Both the position numbers and the translations under genes were made by a program. DNA of 39,725 nt from Ruminococcus sp. (GTDB lineage: Bacteria; Bacillota; Clostridia; Oscillospirales; Ruminococcaceae), in NCBI GenBank assembly GCA_029055625.1, contig JAIDCY010000114.1, positions 1 to 39,725 on the forward strand, in the 5' to 3' direction. Below, piece after piece: positions 7,310 through 15,672 of the stretch (positions are counted from its first letter, which is position 1; each line of letters begins with the position of its first letter). Under the pieces are notes generated by a model. That model saw only the letters and a program-made list of their open reading frames with translations, searched no databases and was not told the origin of the DNA.

Positions 7310-8263
7310 ATGGCTAAGAAAAAACAACGTTTAAGGATAGACCGCCTTATTCTGTGTATGTTGTTGATAGGTGTTTTTTTCTTTATGGCGGATTGCGTAT
7401 GGCGATACTATAAGGAAAGAACACATAAATACGCATCTATGAGCATACAGGTAAAAATACTACAGGGAAGCGTTTCAGATAAAGATTCTGTCTCACAGTC
7501 GGTTGCCGGAAAAAACAATAACGATTACAATTCTTTCACAGAAATTGAAATAGATAATTCCCAGGTTTTCGAGGGGGAACTTCTCGAAATAAATAATCAG
7601 AAACCTTACGTTTCGCAGGAAAGACCCCCTACCGTAAACCTGATAAACTACAGAAACGATTATTACACACTCATAAACGATATGGACCCTGTTATATTAA
7701 ATACCGAAGCGGCGGAAGCCCTTAATAACATGATGGAAGATTACTATAAATCAACAGGACAGTCAAATTTCCTGATATACGGTACTACCGAAACATATAC
7801 TGGTGAAGGTTCATACTGTCCGTATGCATTTCCGGAATCTGCAACCGGAAACACTATCGACGTTGCGGTAAACGTCGGCTCTGATGTCCTGACCTATGAC
7901 GGTCTCGACGTTGAAAAATGGATTGTTGAAAACTGTTATAAATACGGATATATCGTAAGATTTCCGGAAAATAAAGCTGATAAGACAGGTTTCACTTACT
8001 GTCCATGGCATTTAAGGTATGTCGGAAAAGTACATTCAGCGGTAATGCATGAATTAGGCTGTTGTTTTGAAGAATACCTTGACTTACTCGATGAATACAA
8101 TTATAACCGTCCGCTATGCTACAGCATGAACGGTATTATGTACTATATATATACGGAAAAATCAGCCGGACAGACTACGAAAGTCTGCGTACCTGCTCAG
8201 AACCAGTATTCGATATCCGGCGACAATACCGACAGCTTTGTTATAACTTCTATAAGGTGCTGA
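7310..8263 (+). CDS. VanY-like peptidase M15 homologue, probably catalytically inactive
   Basis: The 317-residue protein has one N-terminal membrane segment (about 11-28) and an extracellular M15-type domain at about 110-245. The fold signature is clear: PESATGNTID stands where VanY-type enzymes have SxHxxGxAxD, and CPWHLRYVG where they have ExWHxRYVG. The first zinc-ligand His is Ser177 and the catalytic Glu is Cys231; Asp184 and His234 remain. This predicts loss of D,D-carboxypeptidase activity and perhaps a peptide-binding role. GGAGG precedes the ATG. It lies between two S11 homologues. Alternative alignments could move the missing ligands, so inactivity is an inference. Confidence 0.8.
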   Translation: MAKKKQRLRIDRLILCMLLIGVFFFMADCVWRYYKERTHKYASMSIQVKILQGSVSDKDSVSQSVAGKNNNDYNSFTEIEIDNSQVFEGELLEINNQKPYVSQERPPTVNLINYRNDYYTLINDMDPVILNTEAAEALNNMMEDYYKSTGQSNFLIYGTTETYTGEGSYCPYAFPESATGNTIDVAVNVGSDVLTYDGLDVEKWIVENCYKYGYIVRFPENKADKTGFTYCPWHLRYVGKVHSAVMHELGCCFEEYLDLLDEYNYNRPLCYSMNGIMYYIYTEKSAGQTTKVCVPAQNQYSISGDNTDSFVITSIRC

Positions 8264-8315
8264 CATCATTATATGCCTGACCTGTACATATATATTAACA
8301 GGGAGGCGATAAATC

Positions 8316-9467
8316 TTGAAATTTATAAATATATCTGAAAAATTACTGACAGTGATAATATTACTGACTTTATCAATGATGTTCATATCCGCCGGAAATG
8401 CGGAAGATGTTCAGGAAGACTATTCAGCGTATATTCTCATGGAGGCACGCACAAGGGCTGTACTTGATGAATATAATCAGGATTTGCCGTTGAATACGGG
8501 TTATATGTCGAAACTTATGGCGATACTACTTATAGCAGAAGACATAGAAGACGGAAAGTACACAACCGACACCATCATGACAGCATCACAAGCTGTCGCC
8601 GGTACTGAAGGTGCGGTTGTATGGCTTGAACCGTCGGAAAATATAACCGTCGACGAACTGTTAAAAGCGGTGATAGTAGGCAACGCCAATGATGCTATGA
8701 CTGTACTTGCCGAAAATTCCGGACAGTCCATAGAAAATTTTGTCGGACGTATGAACAGTAAAGCAAATGAACTTGGTCTGAAAGATACCGTTTTCTACTC
8801 ACCGTATGGCTATTACGACGAACGGGAACATACTACCGCATACGATCTGGCGGTAATATGTACGGAACTTTCCGGATATGATGTACTTCAGCCGTATTTC
8901 CGGACGTGGAGGGATTTCATAAGAGACGGTAAAGCGGAACTTGTAAATGAAAATACACTTGCACGGACTTACGATAAACATATAGGATTCAAGGCGACAC
9001 ACTCGGAGAAATCGGGATACTGTATCGCAGAGGGTGGAAGAAATGAAGACGGTACTACATATATAGCGGTAGTACTTGGTGCGGAAAATGATGATATTTC
9101 CATGAAAAAAGCGAAAGAACTGGTAAATAAGGGATTCAGTGAATATCACATGACCGCCACAATGTTTCCCGATGAGATGTTAATGCCGGTAAAAGTAAAG
9201 AACGGTACGGAATTAGCGGTAGAAATACGGTTAAAGAATCAGAGTAACCTGATAGTACCGAAAAATGTAAATGAACTTAATACAGTTGTAGTGATACCGG
9301 ATTTCCTGACAGCACCTGTGAAAAAAGGGCAGGTAATAGGAAAAGCCGGTTTCTATAGCGGAGATACGCTTGTATGTGAGACTGATATTATCGTACAGGA
9401 TAACGTCAACGCTCTGTCGTATACGTATTCGCTCCGGAAAATTTTGTCTGATATTATCAGAAAATAA
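8316..9467 (+). CDS. S11-type carboxypeptidase homologue with degenerate active site
   Basis: The 383-residue protein has an N-terminal hydrophobic signal (about 8-25, possible cleavage after SAGNA), an S11-like domain to about 280, and a PBP5-like C-terminal beta domain. Overall similarity to DacA/DacF is clear (for example MNSKANELGLKDTVF), but the active-site motifs are altered. SxxK is YMSK with Tyr63 at the nucleophile position, the SxN region reads VGNAND (121-126), and KTG is KAT (226-228). A TTG start at 8316 follows GGGAGG by 9 nt. It is the third gene of the cluster. It likely binds wall peptides or regulates the active paralogue rather than hydrolysing; that role is inference. Confidence 0.85.
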   Translation: MKFINISEKLLTVIILLTLSMMFISAGNAEDVQEDYSAYILMEARTRAVLDEYNQDLPLNTGYMSKLMAILLIAEDIEDGKYTTDTIMTASQAVAGTEGAVVWLEPSENITVDELLKAVIVGNANDAMTVLAENSGQSIENFVGRMNSKANELGLKDTVFYSPYGYYDEREHTTAYDLAVICTELSGYDVLQPYFRTWRDFIRDGKAELVNENTLARTYDKHIGFKATHSEKSGYCIAEGGRNEDGTTYIAVVLGAENDDISMKKAKELVNKGFSEYHMTATMFPDEMLMPVKVKNGTELAVEIRLKNQSNLIVPKNVNELNTVVVIPDFLTAPVKKGQVIGKAGFYSGDTLVCETDIIVQDNVNALSYTYSLRKILSDIIRK

Positions 9468-9507
9468 TGTTGAATATTATGAAATATGTCAAATATTGAA
9501 ATTACCC

Positions 9508-9536
9508 TTGAAAAAAAACTTAAAATATAGTATTAT
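9508..9536 (+). promoter_or_regulatory. Promoter of pgi
   Basis: TTGAAA, 17 nt, TATTAT, located 61 nt before the pgi start codon. Confidence 0.65.
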
Positions 9537-9597
9537 TATAAATATGATAAATTATCCGTAATGCTTTATGAGTTACGGAGTTGGAGGTAATAAAAAA

Positions 9598-10932
9598 ATG
9601 TCTTTGAAACTCAATACAAAGTATCTTGCCGATTTTGTCAATCCCGACGAACTCGCAGGAATCAAGGCACAGGTGGAGACCGCTTCGGAAGCACTTCACA
9701 ATAAAACAGGTCTCGGAAACGATTTTCTCGGCTGGGTGAATCTCCCCACCGATTACGACAAGGAAGAATTTGCAAGAATCAAATCCTGTGCGGAAAAAAT
9801 AAAGGCAAATTCCGATATACTTATTGTTATCGGTATCGGTGGCTCTTATCTCGGTGCAAGGGCTACTATCGAACTACTCAAGTCGCCACTCTACAACAAC
9901 ATGAAAAAAGATACTCCTGACATCTATTACGTCGGAAACAGTATCAACCCGACGTATCTTAACGAAATAATCGCACTCTGTAAGGATAAAGATTTTTCCG
10001 TAAACGTAATATCAAAATCCGGCACAACTACAGAGCCTGCTCTTGCTTTCAGAATCTTCAAGAAAATGGTGGAAGACAAATACGGTAAGGAAGAAGCGAA
10101 AAACCGTATCTTCGCTACCACCGACAAGGCAAGAGGTACTTTAAAAAATCTCTCCGACGCTGAGGGTTACGAAACTTTCGTTATTCCGGATGATGTAGGC
10201 GGACGTTTTTCAGTACTTACCGCAGTGGGACTTCTCCCGATAGCAGTGGCAGGTTGTGATATAGATGCTCTTATGGCAGGTGCGAGAAAAGCTCAGGAAG
10301 ATTTCACAGCTGATTTCGACAACAACGACTGTTACAAGTACGCAGCTTTAAGAAATATCCTTTACAGAAAAGGAAAATCTGTTGAAATGCTCGTATCCTA
10401 TGACCCCAGTTTCGTTATGATGTCGGAATGGTATAAGCAACTTTTCGGCGAAAGTGAGGGCAAGGACAACAAGGGTATTTTCCCGTCAGCAGGCGTATTC
10501 TCTACCGATTTACATTCCATGGGTCAGTACATTCAGGACGGTGCAAGAATCCTTTTTGAAACCGTCGTTGATATAAAGAACCCGAAAACTGATCTCTTCC
10601 TTGAACCCGACGCAGAAAATCTTGACGGTCTGAATTTCCTTACAAATCAGAATATGTCGGTAGTAAACAGAAAGGCTTTCGAGGGTACAGTACTTGCACA
10701 TACGGAAGGTGGCGTACCTAATATAATTCTCGAACTTGAAGACACCACAGAAGAAAGCGTTGGCTATATGATTTATTTCTTTGAAAAGGCTTGTGCAATA
10801 TCCGGTTACGTACTCGGTGTGAATCCGTTCAATCAGCCAGGTGTTGAAAGCTATAAGTCAAATATGTTCGCACTCCTCGGCAAACCAGGTTATGAAGGTG
10901 CGAAAGCCGAACTTGAGGCGAAACTCGGTTAA
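9598..10932 (+). CDS. pgi: Glucose-6-phosphate isomerase
   Basis: The 444-residue cytoplasmic enzyme interconverts glucose 6-phosphate and fructose 6-phosphate in glycolysis. Recognisable features are the SIS-domain block [14 protein letters not shown], the [14 protein letters not shown] block, and [17 protein letters not shown]. Length matches the short Firmicute form. The ATG at 9598 is preferred over the one at 9568 because GGAGGT lies 9 nt upstream and homologues begin here. It appears monocistronic, with its own promoter, and a new consensus promoter follows 35 nt downstream. Confidence 0.97.
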   Translation: MSLKLNTKYLADFVNPDELAGIKAQVETASEALHNKTGLGNDFLGWVNLPTDYDKEEFARIKSCAEKIKANSDILIVIGIGGSYLGARATIELLKSPLYNNMKKDTPDIYYVGNSINPTYLNEIIALCKDKDFSVNVISKSGTTTEPALAFRIFKKMVEDKYGKEEAKNRIFATTDKARGTLKNLSDAEGYETFVIPDDVGGRFSVLTAVGLLPIAVAGCDIDALMAGARKAQEDFTADFDNNDCYKYAALRNILYRKGKSVEMLVSYDPSFVMMSEWYKQLFGESEGKDNKGIFPSAGVFSTDLHSMGQYIQDGARILFETVVDIKNPKTDLFLEPDAENLDGLNFLTNQNMSVVNRKAFEGTVLAHTEGGVPNIILELEDTTEESVGYMIYFFEKACAISGYVLGVNPFNQPGVESYKSNMFALLGKPGYEGAKAELEAKLG

Positions 10933-10966
10933 AAAATCCGCATTTCACAGAAAAACATTTCATATC

Positions 10967-10995
10967 TTGACTTTTTTTCTGTAATGTGGTATAAT
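10967..10995 (+). promoter_or_regulatory. Promoter of the small P-loop gene
   Basis: TTGACT, 17 nt, perfect TATAAT with an extended -10 (TGG before the hexamer). Confidence 0.88.
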
Positions 10996-11039
10996 AAAGT
11001 AAAGAAATGCCGTCCAAGGCATCGGAAGGAGTAAAATTT

Positions 11040-11447
11040 ATGATTAAACTGATTACCGGTAAAAAAGGTTCAGGAAAAACTAAAATCCTTATCGACCAGA
11101 TAAACGAATCGGTAAAGGCTACTAACGGTTCGGTAGTGTGCGTTGAAAAGGGCTCTACAGTGAGATACTCTATCAGCCGTAAGGTGAGATGGTGTGACAC
11201 TGAATACTACAAAGTAGAGGGATATGACGCTTTCTACGGTTTTATCGCCGGACTTCTCGCAAGCAATTACGACATCACTCACATATACGTTGACGGTATC
11301 TTAAGAATTACCGGTCGTGACTATACCGCATTAGGAAAGATGCTCGAAAATATCGACGCTCTCACCGGTGAAGACGTTACTGTAGTATTCACCATTTCCG
11401 CCGATATTGATGACCTTTCCGAAAATGTAAAGCAGTTCATAAAGTAA
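11040..11447 (+). CDS. Small P-loop NTPase-like protein of unknown function
   Basis: The 135-residue soluble protein begins MIKLITGKKGSGKTK, a clear Walker A (GKKGSGKT). IYVDGI around residue 90 could serve as Walker B, and a strand-like VTVVFTIS block follows. I do not recognise the family beyond a RecA/AAA-type P-loop core; it is too short for PilT or a full kinase. The ATG at 11040 follows GGAAGGAG; the open frame begins 11 codons earlier without a ribosome site. It has its own strong promoter and lies between pgi and the DUF177-rpmF unit. No partner gene in the window suggests a function. Confidence 0.7.
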   Translation: MIKLITGKKGSGKTKILIDQINESVKATNGSVVCVEKGSTVRYSISRKVRWCDTEYYKVEGYDAFYGFIAGLLASNYDITHIYVDGILRITGRDYTALGKMLENIDALTGEDVTVVFTISADIDDLSENVKQFIK

Positions 11448-11485
11448 TCGGAGAAAAAAATTTTTATTTTTTCAGATAACACCTA

Positions 11486-11514
11486 TTGACATATCCTGTT
11501 TATTGGTGTATAAT
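11486..11514 (+). promoter_or_regulatory. Consensus promoter of the DUF177-rpmF operon
   Basis: Perfect TTGACA and TATAAT with a 17-nt spacer, 33 nt upstream of the DUF177 start codon. Confidence 0.93.
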
Positions 11515-11546
11515 ATAATTTATGGTGCTATGAAAGGTTTCCGGAT

Positions 11547-12002
11547 ATGAAGATTAATTTAAAACAACTTTTCAATATCGTCGGCGAATCGAAAGATATA
11601 AGCTATTCAATAGGTACGGAAGAAGTATCGGATATAAAAAGTTATACCTTTATAACTCCGGTTGCTTTAAACGGCAGAATCTTCAACCGTGCAGGAATCG
11701 TATATCTTGAATATACCGTTGATTTTACGCTGTCAGTCGCCTGTGACAGATGCCTGAAAGAGTTTGAAACAACGTATTCTTTTGATTTCTCGCATATCGT
11801 CGTATCATCTCTTAACGGCGATAATGATGATTATATAGTTGCCGACGGCGAAAGCATCGAACTGAATGAAATTGCTGTCACTGATTTGTTGTTGCAGTTG
11901 CCGACAAAAAACCTGTGCAGAGAAGACTGTAAAGGTCTGTGCATGGTGTGCGGTTGTGACCTGAACGAATCACAATGCAATTGTCTTAATTCTGAGCTGT
12001 GA
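11547..12002 (+). CDS. yceD: DUF177 (YceD) family protein
   Basis: The 151-residue protein carries the YceD signature: the CDRCL motif in the middle, and a C-terminal CREDCKGLCMVCGCDLN block with further cysteines. Family members sit upstream of rpmF in most bacteria and are linked to 23S rRNA / large-subunit biogenesis. Here rpmF follows after 27 nt. The cysteine pattern suggests a metal-binding site. The start has GAAAGG upstream and follows a consensus promoter. Confidence 0.92.
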   Translation: MKINLKQLFNIVGESKDISYSIGTEEVSDIKSYTFITPVALNGRIFNRAGIVYLEYTVDFTLSVACDRCLKEFETTYSFDFSHIVVSSLNGDNDDYIVADGESIELNEIAVTDLLLQLPTKNLCREDCKGLCMVCGCDLNESQCNCLNSEL

Positions 12003-12029
12003 AGCTCTTTCGTAAGGAGGTAGAGAGAA

Positions 12030-12215
12030 ATGGCTGTACCAAAGAGAAAAACTTCCAAGGCAAGACGTGATAAAAGACGTTCTGCCGTATGGAAACTTGA
12101 TGTTCCGGCTATGTCCAAGTGTGATAACTGCGGTTCATACAAAGCACCACACAAGGTATGCAAGAACTGCGGTTTCTATAAGGGCGTTGAGGTTCTGAAA
12201 ATTGACGCTGAATAA
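12030..12215 (+). CDS. rpmF: 50S ribosomal protein L32
   Basis: The 61-residue basic protein begins [17 protein letters not shown], the universal L32 start. It holds a four-cysteine zinc ribbon (CDNC and CKNC), so this is the zinc-binding C+ form of L32. AAGGAGG lies upstream. It is translated from the same mRNA as DUF177, and a terminator follows. Confidence 0.98.
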   Translation: MAVPKRKTSKARRDKRRSAVWKLDVPAMSKCDNCGSYKAPHKVCKNCGFYKGVEVLKIDAE

Positions 12216-12240
12216 TCGGCTTAATCCGATACATGAAGAG

Positions 12241-12273
12241 GAGAGGAGGAGTTAAAGCCTGCTCTCTTTTTTT
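12241..12273 (+). terminator. Terminator after rpmF
   Basis: GAGAGGAGG pairs with CCTGCTCTC (8 pairs, one mismatch), and a run of seven T follows the right arm. Some read-through into the DUF512-der-plsY genes is possible, since no clear separate promoter was found before 12297. Confidence 0.8.
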
Positions 12274-12296
12274 GAATAAAAAACCGGAGGGATATA

Positions 12297-13598
12297 ATGG
12301 TAAAAATCAAAAATGTGGTAAGCGATTCACCTGCCGGACGTATCGGGATTATGCCGGAAGATTATCTGATTACGGTGAACGGCGTTGAAGTCAATGACGT
12401 TCTCGACTATATGTTTTATACCGCTGAAACGTCGGTAAATATCGGGATTTTACGCAATGACAGGAAACTTGATTTTCACGTCGAAAAAGACGAGTACGAC
12501 GATTTAGGTCTTGAATTTGATACTTTTCTTATGGATAAAAAACAGTCCTGCCGGAATAAATGCGTATTCTGCTTTATCGACCAGATGCCACCGGCTATGC
12601 GTGAAACTCTCTACTTCAAGGACGACGATACAAGGCTTTCGTTTCTTCAGGGAAATTACGTTACGCTTACGAATCTGAATCAGTCGGATATTGACCGCAT
12701 TATTAAAATGAAGCTGAATATGAATGTTTCCGTCCACACAACAAATCCCGAACTCCGTGTAAAGATGATGCATAACCGTTTCGCCGGTGAAAAGCTGAAA
12801 TATATCTATCAGCTGGCGGAAAACGGTATCAGTCTTAACTGTCAGATCGTATGCTGTCCGGATCTGAATGACGGCGACGAGTTACGGCGTACCCTCTCCG
12901 ATTTAGGCGGACTTATGCCGAATATTTCCAGCATGGCGGTTGTACCGGTAGGACTTACAAAGTACCGTGACGGACTTTATCCGCTGAAATGTTTCACACC
13001 TGAAAGGGCTTCGGAAACTATTGATATAATTGCGGAATTTCAGGAAATTTTTCTTGAAAAATACGGTACAAGAACAGTTTTTCCGTCAGATGAGTTTTTC
13101 CTTATCGCAGACAGAAAACTTCCACCGGTTGAGTATTACGAGGATTTCCCACAGTACGAAAACGGCGTAGGTATGTTCCGGTCACTTATCGACGAGTTCA
13201 CAACTGCACTTGATACGGCAGAGTGTAAGGATAAAGAACGTCATATTTCCATAGCTACCGGATATTCAGCGTACAAAATAATAAAACATCTTACGGAAAA
13301 GGTCATGAAAAAATTTCCCCTGCTCCGTTGCGACGTATGGCGTATAAGAAACGACTTTTTCGGAGAAACTATCACAGTATCCGGACTTATCACCGCAACA
13401 GATTTAATATCACAGCTGAACGGTAAAAATTTAGGCGAAACTCTTCTTATATCGCAATCGATGTTAATGAACGGTTCGCCGGTATTTCTTGATGACCTTA
13501 CTGTAGAAGATGTTGAAAAATCGCTTGATGTGAAAATAAAATCAGTCTCCAATGACGGTTACGAATTACTTGATGCCATCATGGGAACAAACTGTTAA
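12297..13598 (+). CDS. DUF512 family radical-SAM-like protein with PDZ domain
   Basis: The 433-residue protein has an N-terminal PDZ-like segment (about 1-60: SPAGRIGIMPEDYLITVNG). A CxxxCxxC iron-sulfur motif follows at Cys85, Cys89 and Cys92, then a radical-SAM-like core and the DUF512 C-terminus. The molecular function of the family is not established; members lie next to der in many Clostridia, as here. CCGGAGGG precedes the ATG. The next gene, der, has its start 21 nt downstream of the stop, suggesting co-translation. Confidence 0.88.
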   Translation: MVKIKNVVSDSPAGRIGIMPEDYLITVNGVEVNDVLDYMFYTAETSVNIGILRNDRKLDFHVEKDEYDDLGLEFDTFLMDKKQSCRNKCVFCFIDQMPPAMRETLYFKDDDTRLSFLQGNYVTLTNLNQSDIDRIIKMKLNMNVSVHTTNPELRVKMMHNRFAGEKLKYIYQLAENGISLNCQIVCCPDLNDGDELRRTLSDLGGLMPNISSMAVVPVGLTKYRDGLYPLKCFTPERASETIDIIAEFQEIFLEKYGTRTVFPSDEFFLIADRKLPPVEYYEDFPQYENGVGMFRSLIDEFTTALDTAECKDKERHISIATGYSAYKIIKHLTEKVMKKFPLLRCDVWRIRNDFFGETITVSGLITATDLISQLNGKNLGETLLISQSMLMNGSPVFLDDLTVEDVEKSLDVKIKSVSNDGYELLDAIMGTNC

Positions 13599-13619
13599 AT
13601 GAAAGGAGTGCAGAAAAAA

Positions 13620-14948
13620 ATGTCAGTGCCAATAGTTGCGGTAGTCGGCAGACCTAATGTAGGCAAATCGACGCTTTTCAATAAAATAATAGGTCAGAGA
13701 CTTTCGATAGTAGAAGATACTCCGGGGGTAACACGTGACCGTATATACTCAAAATGCGAGTGGCGGAATAAATCGTTTATGGTAGTCGATACCGGCGGTA
13801 TCGAACCCGACAGCGATGATGTTATTTTATCGCAGATGAGAAGACAATCAGAACTTGCCATTGAAAAAGCTGATGTTATAGTATTCGTAACGGATATACG
13901 TTGCGGTGTTACGGCGGACGATTATGCAGTAGCGGAAATGCTCATAAAAAGCGGTAAACCAATAGTATTAGCCGTCAATAAATGCGATACCCTCGGCGAG
14001 CCACCTATGGAAATATACGAGTTCTATAATTTAGGTCTCGGTGACCCATACCCTGTATCGTCTGTCCACGGACACGGTACGGGTGATATGCTTGATGCGG
14101 TTTACGACTATTTACCCGATACCAATGAAGAGGAGTACGACGAGGATTATATAAAAGTTGCGGTAATCGGCAAGCCTAACGCCGGAAAGTCTTCCCTGAT
14201 AAATAAGATTGCCGGTGAGGAACGTGTAATAGTTTCCGATATTGCCGGTACTACTCGTGACTCTACCGATACCGTAATTGAAAATGAATACGGAAAATTC
14301 GTATTCATAGATACCGCCGGAATACGTAAGAAGTCGAAAGTCACCGAAAAAGTAGAACATTACAGCGTACTCAGGGCGTATATGGCGGTAGACCGTGCGG
14401 ATGTATGCGTAATAATGATAGATGCTGTAGAGGGCTTCACTGAACAGGATTCAAAAGTTGCCGGATACGCACACGAACAGGGTAAAGCGTGTGTGGTAGC
14501 GGTCAATAAGTGGGATCTGATAGAAAAAAATGATAAGACCATGCAGGAATACCGTACGAAACTTGAAAACGATTTCAGTTTTATGTCATACGTACCGTTT
14601 GTATTTATATCCGCTAAGACAGGTCAGCGGATAAATAAGTTATACGAACTCATAAAATATACCGCAGAACAGAACAGTATGCGGATTTCTACCGGTATGC
14701 TTAATGACGTTCTCGCATACGCCACAACAAGAGTACAACCACCCTCCGATAAGGGAAAACGTCTGAAAATATACTACATGACCCAGCCATCCACAAAACC
14801 GCCTACATTTGTAACGTTTGTGAATAAAGCGGATTTGTTTCATTTTTCTTACAGAAGATACATCGAGAATCAGATACGCTCAACTTTCGGACTGGAGGGT
14901 ACACCGGTACGCTTTATAGTACGTGAAAGGGGTGGAAGCGATAAATGA
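13620..14948 (+). CDS. der: Ribosome biogenesis GTPase Der (EngA)
   Basis: The 442-residue protein has two tandem G domains: GRPNVGKS near the N-terminus with DTPGVTRD and NKCD, and GKPNAGKS near residue 185 with DIAGTTRD and NKWD. A C-terminal KH-like domain completes the family architecture. It acts in 50S subunit maturation. The ATG at 13620 is chosen because AAAGGAGTG lies upstream; an in-frame ATG at 13599 overlaps that ribosome site. The stop overlaps the plsY start by 4 nt. Confidence 0.97.
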   Translation: MSVPIVAVVGRPNVGKSTLFNKIIGQRLSIVEDTPGVTRDRIYSKCEWRNKSFMVVDTGGIEPDSDDVILSQMRRQSELAIEKADVIVFVTDIRCGVTADDYAVAEMLIKSGKPIVLAVNKCDTLGEPPMEIYEFYNLGLGDPYPVSSVHGHGTGDMLDAVYDYLPDTNEEEYDEDYIKVAVIGKPNAGKSSLINKIAGEERVIVSDIAGTTRDSTDTVIENEYGKFVFIDTAGIRKKSKVTEKVEHYSVLRAYMAVDRADVCVIMIDAVEGFTEQDSKVAGYAHEQGKACVVAVNKWDLIEKNDKTMQEYRTKLENDFSFMSYVPFVFISAKTGQRINKLYELIKYTAEQNSMRISTGMLNDVLAYATTRVQPPSDKGKRLKIYYMTQPSTKPPTFVTFVNKADLFHFSYRRYIENQIRSTFGLEGTPVRFIVRERGGSDK

Positions 14949-15625
14949 AAATATTTTTATCAATCCTGATAGCTATTGTCATAAGTTATTGCCTCGGAAG
15001 CGTAAATTTTTCAATAATAGTAGTAAAACTTGTAAAAGGTGAGGACATACGGGAATTAGGCAGTAAAAATGCCGGTCTGACAAATACGTTAAGATGTGCC
15101 GGTAAATTCTGTGCATTACTGACGCTGATTGGTGACGTAATGAAAGGTATTCTTTCCGTCGGAATATCCACCATTATAGCAAGTGCATTAAATGCCGGAT
15201 TCACGCCGGATAATGACGTAATGTACATAGGATATATTGCCGGTATTTCCGCCGTAATGGGTCACATTTTCCCAGTATACTACAATTTCCGGGGCGGTAA
15301 GGGCGTACTTACTGCCGCCACCGCTTTCGCCATGATTGACATTAAAATTTTCATTGCGATATTTGCGGTATTTGTAGTAGTAGTGGCAGTTTCAAAGTAT
15401 GTTTCACTTGGTTCTGTATTTTCGGCGGTACTGTGTCCGGTGGCGGTGTTCATGATGTCGTTTGTAGTTGACGACGTTTCATTGGGAAAAAGCGTACTGT
15501 ATACGATACTTTCGCTTGTTATGGCGGTAACGGTAGTATGGAAACATAAACCGAATATCGAAAGATTCATGGCTGGTAACGAAAATAAACTATCTTTCGG
15601 TAGCGGAAAAATTCCGAAAAAATAA
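14945..15625 (+). CDS. plsY: Acyl-phosphate:glycerol-3-phosphate acyltransferase PlsY
   Basis: The 226-residue membrane protein makes lysophosphatidic acid from acyl-phosphate and glycerol 3-phosphate. It has the family motifs GSVNFSIIVVKL, GSKNAGLTNTLR and the glycine-rich NFRGGKG loop after GHIFPVYY. Multiple hydrophobic segments match the usual topology. ATGA overlap with der indicates translational coupling. The gpsA gene often found next is absent, and asnB-like follows instead. Confidence 0.96.
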   Translation: MKIFLSILIAIVISYCLGSVNFSIIVVKLVKGEDIRELGSKNAGLTNTLRCAGKFCALLTLIGDVMKGILSVGISTIIASALNAGFTPDNDVMYIGYIAGISAVMGHIFPVYYNFRGGKGVLTAATAFAMIDIKIFIAIFAVFVVVVAVSKYVSLGSVFSAVLCPVAVFMMSFVVDDVSLGKSVLYTILSLVMAVTVVWKHKPNIERFMAGNENKLSFGSGKIPKK

Positions 15626-15672
15626 CATTAAATTTCAGAGTACACAATATATATTAATGAGGTGATTTTTTT

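Noticed and set aside
7258-9467. The second and third carboxypeptidase-like genes as decaying pseudogenes
   Set aside because: Both have full-length uninterrupted frames, good ribosome sites and conserved non-catalytic blocks, so pseudoenzymes fit better than pseudogenes.
11448-11480. AT-only hairpin after the small P-loop gene as a terminator
   Set aside because: The possible stem has almost no G-C pairs and no clear loop, so it is not supported.
15626-15672. Missing N-terminus of the asparagine synthetase in another frame upstream
   Set aside because: Only 47 nt separate it from plsY, and no MCG-type start or frame-shifted extension is visible.
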